DNA of 10,338 bases, taken from assembly GCA_019323495.1 (NCBI GenBank), contig JAHWHE010000055.1, forward strand, positions 1-10,338, read 5' to 3'. This stretch comes from Candidatus Woesearchaeota archaeon (lineage in GTDB: Archaea; Nanobdellota; Nanobdellia; Woesearchaeales; WJKV01). Made by a program: the position numbers and the translations under genes. The notes under the pieces were generated by a model that was given only the letters and a program-made list of their open reading frames with translations, did not search any database and had not been told where the DNA came from. Shown here in pieces: positions 6,431-10,338 of this stretch (its first letter is position 1; every line of letters starts with the position of its first letter).

Positions 6431-7546
6431 TTAAATTTTCACGATCTCTCCTTTTTGTAACTGGAACATCTCTTCTCTGATGCTTCTTACTGCGCCGTCA
6501 GGGTCTATGGATAAGTTTCCTGCCAATCCGTTGTAATCCTTGGCATTGTGCATTGCATCTTTCAAAGCAGCTCCTCTTGGCTCCTTTCCTTCTGCGATTG
6601 CCTGCTTCATGGCTTCTGCAATCACCTTTGCTGCATCATGTCCTATTACAGAGAACATGATTTGGTCAGGTTCTTGGTTGAATTTGTTTTCGAACTTCTG
6701 GACAAATCCTTCTATTTCAGGCGACTCTGCAGCTCTAAAGAAAGCGAAAGCCACGCCTTCTGCTGCTTCACCAGCATTTCTCTGGAACGCTTCGCTCGCA
6801 AAAGTGTCAATACCAAGGATCTTGGCCTCAACACCTAATTGTTTCGCCTGCCTGACTGCAATACCGCTTTCATCCCATCCAATGATGAACAAAACAGGCA
6901 CTTCAGCAGCCTTGATCTTTGCCATCTGAGCTCTGAAATCTGCAGCTTCTGGAAGATATGCTTCCTCAACAACAACCTTGCCGCCTTTTTCTTCGAACTT
7001 TTCCTTGAACGAATCTTTTACTAATGTTATGAACGGGTCTGCGTTGTTGAATATGATGCCTGCTTCTTTTGCACCGATTTCTGCTGCATGTTCTGCAACT
7101 GCATAACCAATGCCTTCGTTGTAGACGCCTATTGCGAAAACATAATCGCCGGCACTTGCCAGTTCCTCGCTACTGTCCATGCTGTCGACAATGACAACAT
7201 CTTGTCTTTCAGCTTCGTCTGCAAGACCGATTATTGCTCCATAGCTCATAGACATAACCACGTCAACATCATTGACTGAAACGATCTTATGGAAAGCAGA
7301 CCTTGCCAGTCTTTCATCGAACTGATCGTCCTCTATGATGAGCTTTACAGGCCTTCCTTCTATTCCGCCGTTTGCGTTTATCTCATCCACTGCAATCTCT
7401 ATGCCTCTTATGTTGGCAACACCGATGGACGCAACATCTCCAGACAGAGCGCCTATCCAGCCGATCTTGATCGGCTCAACTTCTTGTGAAGCGCAGCCAG
7501 ACACGAATAAGGCAATCATGATGAATATAAGCATGAATTTTTTCAT
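6431..7546 (-). CDS. ABC-type branched-chain amino acid-like solute-binding lipoprotein (paralogue B)
   Basis: A 371-residue paralogue of the adjacent gene, same family and same length, similar along its whole length with roughly half the residues identical by eye. The signal is Met-Lys-Lys plus a hydrophobic core and a lipobox Val-Ser-Gly-Cys with the cysteine at residue 18. The mature part begins Ile-Lys-Ile-Gly-Trp-Ile-Gly-Ala-Leu-Ser-Gly; the Gly-Gly-Ile-Glu-Gly-Arg-Pro-Val-Lys motif is at 60-68, and Lys-Glu-Pro-Arg-Gly-Ala-Ala-Leu-Lys (321-329) and Val-Arg-Ser-Ile-Arg-Glu-Glu-Met-Phe (353-361) are shared exactly with paralogue A. A strong GAGGAGGT ribosome-binding site lies just upstream of the ATG. 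It faces the TrmB-family gene across a 107-base intergenic region with an inverted repeat, which makes it the more likely direct target of that regulator. Confidence 0.94.
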   Translation of the reverse strand: MKKFMLIFIMIALFVSGCASQEVEPIKIGWIGALSGDVASIGVANIRGIEIAVDEINANGGIEGRPVKLIIEDDQFDERLARSAFHKIVSVNDVDVVMSMSYGAIIGLADEAERQDVVIVDSMDSSEELASAGDYVFAIGVYNEGIGYAVAEHAAEIGAKEAGIIFNNADPFITLVKDSFKEKFEEKGGKVVVEEAYLPEAADFRAQMAKIKAAEVPVLFIIGWDESGIAVRQAKQLGVEAKILGIDTFASEAFQRNAGEAAEGVAFAFFRAAESPEIEGFVQKFENKFNQEPDQIMFSVIGHDAAKVIAEAMKQAIAEGKEPRGAALKDAMHNAKDYNGLAGNLSIDPDGAVRSIREEMFQLQKGEIVKI

Positions 7547-7552
7547 TTTGTT

Positions 7553-7560
7553 ACCTCCTC
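7553..7560 (-). promoter_or_regulatory. Strong ribosome-binding site of solute-binding protein B
   Basis: The minus strand reads GAGGAGGT, a near-complete complement to the 3' end of 16S rRNA, six bases ahead of the ATG at 7546. It is the best ribosome-binding site in the window and suggests high translation of this binding protein. Confidence 0.7.
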
Positions 7561-7589
7561 TTTATAGTTAATATTCGTGATTTGGAGGA

Positions 7590-7600
7590 TAAAAAATTAT
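7590..7600 (-). promoter_or_regulatory. Probable TATA element of solute-binding protein B
   Basis: The minus strand carries an AT-only stretch reading ATAATTTTTTA, about 50 bases upstream of the ATG, predicting transcription from about 7570 and a leader that includes the strong ribosome-binding site. It is a weaker TATA match than others in the window. A TATAAAG closer to the gene is too near the start codon to serve. Confidence 0.4.
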
Positions 7601-7617
7601 GTCGTACTTTAAACGAC
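7601..7617. promoter_or_regulatory. Inverted repeat GTCGT-N7-ACGAC, candidate TrmB-family operator
   Basis: The arms GTCGT (7601-7605) and ACGAC (7613-7617) are perfect inverted copies around a seven-base AT-rich spacer. The element is flanked by the BRE/TATA of the regulator gene on the right and the probable TATA element of solute-binding protein B on the left. TrmB-type regulators bind palindromes in such divergent promoters as dimers, so this is the obvious candidate operator. Binding is inferred, not shown. Confidence 0.5.
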
Positions 7618-7630
7618 GAAAGATTTAAAT
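7617..7630 (+). promoter_or_regulatory. BRE and TATA box of the TrmB-family gene
   Basis: CGAAAG followed directly by ATTTAAAT (7623-7630) is an excellent archaeal BRE/TATA pair. The centre of the TATA box is about 27 bases ahead of the ATG at 7654, which puts the transcription start at or next to the start codon and predicts a leaderless mRNA. Confidence 0.7.
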
Positions 7631-7653
7631 AGAAGGCTGGCTTGCTTTATTTC

Positions 7654-8376
7654 ATGTACGAAGAGCAACTGAAGGAATTAGGCCTCACAGACAACGAAGT
7701 AAGGATCTATTTGGCCCTTATAAAGCATGGAATGATGAATCCTTATGAACTGTCTGACAAGACAGGTCTTCACAGGGGCTATATCTATGACAGCCTTGAG
7801 CGATTGCAGGAAAAGGGCGTTGTTTCCTCTGTGCTGAAGGCAAATAAGAAGTATTTCCAAGCAACCGATCCTGCCAATCTTGTTGAGATACTGCGCATCA
7901 AACTTGAGACTGTTGAAAAGATAGTTCCTGACTTGAAGAAATTAATGAAGATAGAAAAAGAAGATACAAAAATAGAGCTGCACAAAGGACGCTTTGTCTA
8001 CAGGACAATAATCAAGGACATCTTATCGATCCTTAAACAAAAACAAGAAGTATTATTGTTAGGAATTGATGAAGACATCTTGTCAACAGAAGTTGAGCCG
8101 TTATATTTGAAGAGATATCTGAATTTCATAAAGAGTAAACAGATAAAAGAAAGAATCATAATCAAGAAAGGTGCCAAAAAAGTAGAACACAAAAATTTGC
8201 AGTACAAAGAACTGGCAGCAGAATACATTGGAAACACCACGCAGATAATCTACAACAGCAAGGTTGTCATCTTTATTATGGGAAATCCATACCATGCAAT
8301 AACAATAGAAAACAAGCAAGTAGCAGACACTTACAGAAAACAGTTCGAATTCTTCTGGAAGATCGCAGAACCTTAG
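7654..8376 (+). CDS. TrmB-family transcriptional regulator
   Basis: A 240-residue DNA-binding regulator. Residues 4-72 form a winged helix of the TrmB type: Leu-Gly-Leu-Thr-Asp-Asn-Glu-Val-Arg-Ile-Tyr-Leu-Ala-Leu opens it, Leu-His-Arg-Gly-Tyr-Ile-Tyr-Asp-Ser-Leu lies in the recognition helix, and Leu-Gln-Glu-Lys-Gly-Val-Val precedes the wing. Residues 78-103 are a helical, coiled-coil-like linker, and residues 108-237 resemble the effector or dimerisation half of TrmB-like proteins, shorter than in the sugar-binding TrmB of Thermococcales. The leaderless-type promoter selects the ATG at 7654; a TTG at 7642 would add four residues but lies upstream of the predicted transcription start. Divergent placement suggests control of the solute-binding protein genes and of itself. 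The effector is unknown, and a nutrient such as an amino acid is only a guess. Confidence 0.92.
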   Translation: MYEEQLKELGLTDNEVRIYLALIKHGMMNPYELSDKTGLHRGYIYDSLERLQEKGVVSSVLKANKKYFQATDPANLVEILRIKLETVEKIVPDLKKLMKIEKEDTKIELHKGRFVYRTIIKDILSILKQKQEVLLLGIDEDILSTEVEPLYLKRYLNFIKSKQIKERIIIKKGAKKVEHKNLQYKELAAEYIGNTTQIIYNSKVVIFIMGNPYHAITIENKQVADTYRKQFEFFWKIAEP

Positions 8377-9956
8377 CCTTCTGCTTCTCTTCTTGCTGCT
8401 ATATACGCTTCAACTAATTGCCTGTAATGAGGATCTTTTATATTTTCCGCCTTGCTTCGTTTGCAGCCGCCATTCTCAAGAATAACATCGTTCTTTACGA
8501 GATCGTTAAAAACCCTTTCAAACTCGTCGTCAAAATTCTTTATTTTGCTGTTCAACTTTCCTCTTGCGTTTTTCCTTATGCTTTCTTTAGAAAGCACCGG
8601 CAGTCTGAAAGCAGGTCCGAGTACAATGCAGACCACCTCATAGTTCAGCCCTTTTCTTTCAAGATGTCTTTGCACTCCAGGATTGTCTATGATGTAATAT
8701 GGTTTTTGCTCAACAGCCTGCTTGTCAGCAGGAAGCCTTTCTCTTAATTCTGCGATTTCTCTTCTGGCAGCAATCAATTGCTCTGCATATTCTTCTGCTT
8801 TTCCAGCTTCTTCATCTGCGAGATCAAAGCATTCTGCATTTTCAGCTTCTAATCCCAAAATTCTTCCTTCTAATTCTAAGATTCTGACTGCTGCTTCTGC
8901 TTGTTTTTTCTCAGCTTCTAAAACAGGTTTTGAAGCTTCTTCTTTCAGTTTGGCCAGTTCGCTTTTTACAGCTTCGTACTGCGCATTTATATTGTTGTAA
9001 GCAGAGTCTCTCTCTCTCTTTTCTTTTTCCCAATCCCTTTCTTTTCTTTCTAGTTCTACTCTTGCTCTTTCTAATTCTTCTTCATGTTCTTTGTCATCTA
9101 TAGCAAGTCCTTTTAGTACTCTTAAGCTATCGAGCGCATCTCCAGCCAATGCCCAGCTTAATTTTTCATTATTAGTTCCTTCATAGGGCTGGATTGCAGG
9201 GGTCCCTCTAGCAATAGCAATTCTTTCTATCACAGGCGAATCGCCTTCTTTTTTTCGGGCTTCTGCAATAACTAATTCTACATTTCCAAGACGATAGCCA
9301 GGCAATCTTGCATACTGCAATGCATAGTTTTTTGCAGGATTTCTTGATGCTGCGCAAGCCCAGACAAGCCCCATATAATCCTTTAGGTCTGTTCCGTCTA
9401 CGAAATTTGAAAGAATAAGACTTAAAGGCACACGCTCAACTTCTGTAATGCTCTTTGCATTTGCCTCGTTCAAGACATCGTATAGAACACCCGCAGTTCT
9501 TTCGTGATCTTTTTCCAAGGTTTTTAATTTGATGCCTAATCTTTCGAAATCTGCTTCCATCCTTTCAAACTTTTCTTTCACTTCGCCTTCCAATCCTTTT
9601 TTGAAGCGCCTAACTCCGATTTCTCTCACCCCTAAAATAAAATCCAGATCTCCAAGTGTAAGAGAATCAAAACCCTCAATAAGATATTGCATTGTTGGAT
9701 GATCGTAATCAAGTTTTCCAAGCAGTATTCTAAGTTCTTTTGCTGATAATTGAATTTTGCTTTTATGTACGATAGTGCTTCTTACTTCCTTATCCAGAAT
9801 CTGCATAATCAGGTCAGCGACCTGCTTTTTTGGAAGCGTTGCTTTAATTATATCAGAAGTTCTTGGAACACCTTCCCTTAAGATAACGTTGTCTTCTTGG
9901 GGATATAGGTAAAACCAAAGATTGTGCTGAATCCTTTTAATTTCATCGAAGTCCAT
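8373..9956 (-). CDS. Uncharacterised coiled-coil protein
   Basis: A 527-residue protein that I cannot assign to a family. Residues 1-120 are mixed, with helix-turn-helix-like stretches (about 66-110). Residues 121-155 form a short charged helix. Residues 165-285 form a compact domain containing Cys201 and a hydrophobic segment Tyr-Met-Gly-Leu-Val-Trp-Ala-Cys. Residues about 286-410 are an Glu/Lys/Arg/Ala-rich coiled coil. The C-terminal domain, about 418-527, ends in a winged-helix-like segment (478-500). There is no signal peptide, membrane segment or Walker motif, so it is not an SMC-type ATPase. A TATA box places transcription at the ATG itself, so the message is probably leaderless. Its TAA overlaps the TAG of the convergent TrmB-family gene. 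A scaffold or nucleoid-associated role is conceivable but unproven. Confidence 0.8.
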   Translation of the reverse strand: MDFDEIKRIQHNLWFYLYPQEDNVILREGVPRTSDIIKATLPKKQVADLIMQILDKEVRSTIVHKSKIQLSAKELRILLGKLDYDHPTMQYLIEGFDSLTLGDLDFILGVREIGVRRFKKGLEGEVKEKFERMEADFERLGIKLKTLEKDHERTAGVLYDVLNEANAKSITEVERVPLSLILSNFVDGTDLKDYMGLVWACAASRNPAKNYALQYARLPGYRLGNVELVIAEARKKEGDSPVIERIAIARGTPAIQPYEGTNNEKLSWALAGDALDSLRVLKGLAIDDKEHEEELERARVELERKERDWEKEKRERDSAYNNINAQYEAVKSELAKLKEEASKPVLEAEKKQAEAAVRILELEGRILGLEAENAECFDLADEEAGKAEEYAEQLIAARREIAELRERLPADKQAVEQKPYYIIDNPGVQRHLERKGLNYEVVCIVLGPAFRLPVLSKESIRKNARGKLNSKIKNFDDEFERVFNDLVKNDVILENGGCKRSKAENIKDPHYRQLVEAYIAARREAEG

Positions 9957-9976
9957 GTATATATATCAATTCGAGC

Positions 9977-9987
9977 TATTTAAAAAG
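9977..9987 (-). promoter_or_regulatory. TATA box of the coiled-coil protein gene
   Basis: The minus strand reads CTTTTTAAATA, centred about 25 bases upstream of the ATG at 9956. This spacing places transcription initiation at the start codon, and no ribosome-binding site is present between them, consistent with a leaderless mRNA. Confidence 0.65.
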
Positions 9988-10012
9988 TTTAGCCTATATA
10001 ATATGGAAAATG

Positions 10013-10020
10013 TTTATATA
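10013..10020 (+). promoter_or_regulatory. TATA box of the aldehyde dehydrogenase gene
   Basis: TTTATATA predicts transcription from about 10042, just ahead of the GAGGTGA ribosome-binding site at 10046-10052. A second TATA-like run at 9995-10002 lies further upstream and is less well placed. Confidence 0.6.
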
Positions 10021-10045
10021 TCTCTATATTATAAACAAGGATAAA

Positions 10046-10052
10046 GAGGTGA
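10046..10052 (+). promoter_or_regulatory. Ribosome-binding site that decides the aldehyde dehydrogenase start
   Basis: GAGGTGA is a full-strength ribosome-binding site. Its last three bases form an in-frame TGA, so the reading frame cannot extend upstream. Only ATT (10053), ATA (10056) and CTG (10059) follow before the conserved protein begins; CTG has the best spacing (six bases). Confidence 0.65.
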
Positions 10053-10058
10053 ATTATA

Positions 10059-10338
10059 CTGGCTCAATCAATCAAAGTCAAGAACTACATCAGTGGCAAA
10101 TGGATGGATTCTGTTTCTAAAAAGACAATAAAATCTACAAATCCTGCAAACACAAAAGACATAGTTGCAATCATTCCTAGAAGCGGGAAAAAGGATGTTG
10201 ACAATGCAGTGGCAGCCGCACGAAAAGCACTTGAGACCTGGCGTTTGACACCTGCTCCAAAAAGAGGCGAAATTCTGTTCAAGGCAGCACAATTACTATT
10301 AGAAAACAAGGACAGATTAGGAGACTTGATTGTAAGAG
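10059..10338 (+). CDS. Aldehyde dehydrogenase family protein, N-terminal fragment
   Basis: The first 93 residues of an NAD(P)-dependent aldehyde dehydrogenase, which oxidises an aldehyde to the acid in the cytoplasm; the gene runs off the window. Visible family features are Tyr-Ile-Ser-Gly-Lys-Trp (10-15), the Asn-Pro-Ala motif (28-30), Ala-Ala-Ala-Arg-Lys-Ala (52-57) and Trp-Arg-Leu-Thr-Pro-Ala-Pro-Lys-Arg-Gly-Glu-Ile-Leu (61-73). The Rossmann-fold motif and catalytic cysteine lie beyond the edge, so activity and substrate cannot be judged. No ATG, GTG or TTG is available upstream of the conserved region: the frame is closed by a TGA inside the ribosome-binding site, and the CTG at 10059, giving Met-Ala-Gln-Ser, is the best start. 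The first in-frame ATG would remove conserved residues. Confidence 0.9.
   Translation, partial: MAQSIKVKNYISGKWMDSVSKKTIKSTNPANTKDIVAIIPRSGKKDVDNAVAAARKALETWRLTPAPKRGEILFKAAQLLLENKDRLGDLIVR

Noticed and set aside
6540..6929. 129-codon open frame on the plus strand opposite solute-binding protein B
   Set aside because: It lies wholly within a well-supported gene, has no promoter or ribosome-binding site, and its composition is that of an antisense shadow.
7642..7653. TTG start adding four residues to the TrmB-family protein
   Set aside because: The BRE/TATA spacing puts transcription at about 7653, so a TTG at 7642 would not be in the message; the ATG at 7654 fits a leaderless gene.
9007..9019. 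Short TC dinucleotide run inside the coiled-coil gene
   Set aside because: It encodes alternating Arg/Glu codons of the coiled coil and keeps the frame; it may be slippage-prone but shows no sign of disruption.
9997..10033. Inverted repeat TATAATAT / ATATTATA flanking the aldehyde dehydrogenase TATA box
   Set aside because: Both arms are pure A/T in an A/T-rich promoter region with a 21-base spacer; chance is the simplest explanation.
10068..10309. Two 74-codon minus-strand open frames opposite the aldehyde dehydrogenase start
   Set aside because: They overlap each other and a conserved coding region, and have no supporting signals.
1..10338. Possible defence island, CRISPR array, prophage or transposon
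   Set aside because: No spaced direct repeats, transposase, integrase, nuclease or toxin-antitoxin motifs were seen in any gene of the window.

Overview
This AT-rich window is archaeal. The evidence is a membrane-anchored LonB-type protease, a TrmB-family regulator, TATA/BRE-type promoters about 25 bases ahead of transcription or translation starts, oligo-T terminators, and a mix of leaderless genes and genes with GGTGA/GGAGG ribosome-binding sites. The several anonymous proteins and general style fit an uncultivated lineage, possibly DPANN (Woesearchaeota-like), but the lineage is a guess.

Layout. 1-125 (minus): 5' end of a lipoprotein gene. 180-2039 (minus): lonB. 2040-2124: divergent promoter region. 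2125-4084 (plus): a tight three-gene operon encoding a membrane-anchored OB-fold protein, a soluble winged-helix-like protein of unknown function and a small lipoprotein. 4146-5231 (plus): an unrecognised 361-residue protein with its own promoter. 5245-6360 and 6431-7546 (minus): two tandem paralogous lipoprotein solute-binding proteins of the branched-chain amino acid (LivJ/LivK, Peripla_BP_6) type, each with its own promoter and T-rich terminator. 7547-7653: divergent regulatory region with an inverted repeat. 7654-8376 (plus): TrmB-family regulator, probably leaderless. 8373-9956 (minus): a 527-residue coiled-coil protein of unknown function that overlaps the TrmB gene at the stop codons. 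9957-10058: divergent promoters. 10059-window end (plus): N-terminal part of an aldehyde dehydrogenase, apparently starting at CTG.

How it may work together. The clearest functional unit is the TrmB regulator facing the two binding proteins: the inverted repeat between them could let it control itself and the nearer binding protein. No ABC permease or ATPase genes lie here, so the binding proteins must use transporter subunits encoded elsewhere or serve as surface sensors. LonB performs membrane protein quality control. The OB-fold/winged-helix/lipoprotein operon and the two long orphan proteins have no assignable function from sequence alone. No tRNA, rRNA, CRISPR array, insertion sequence or prophage gene was seen.
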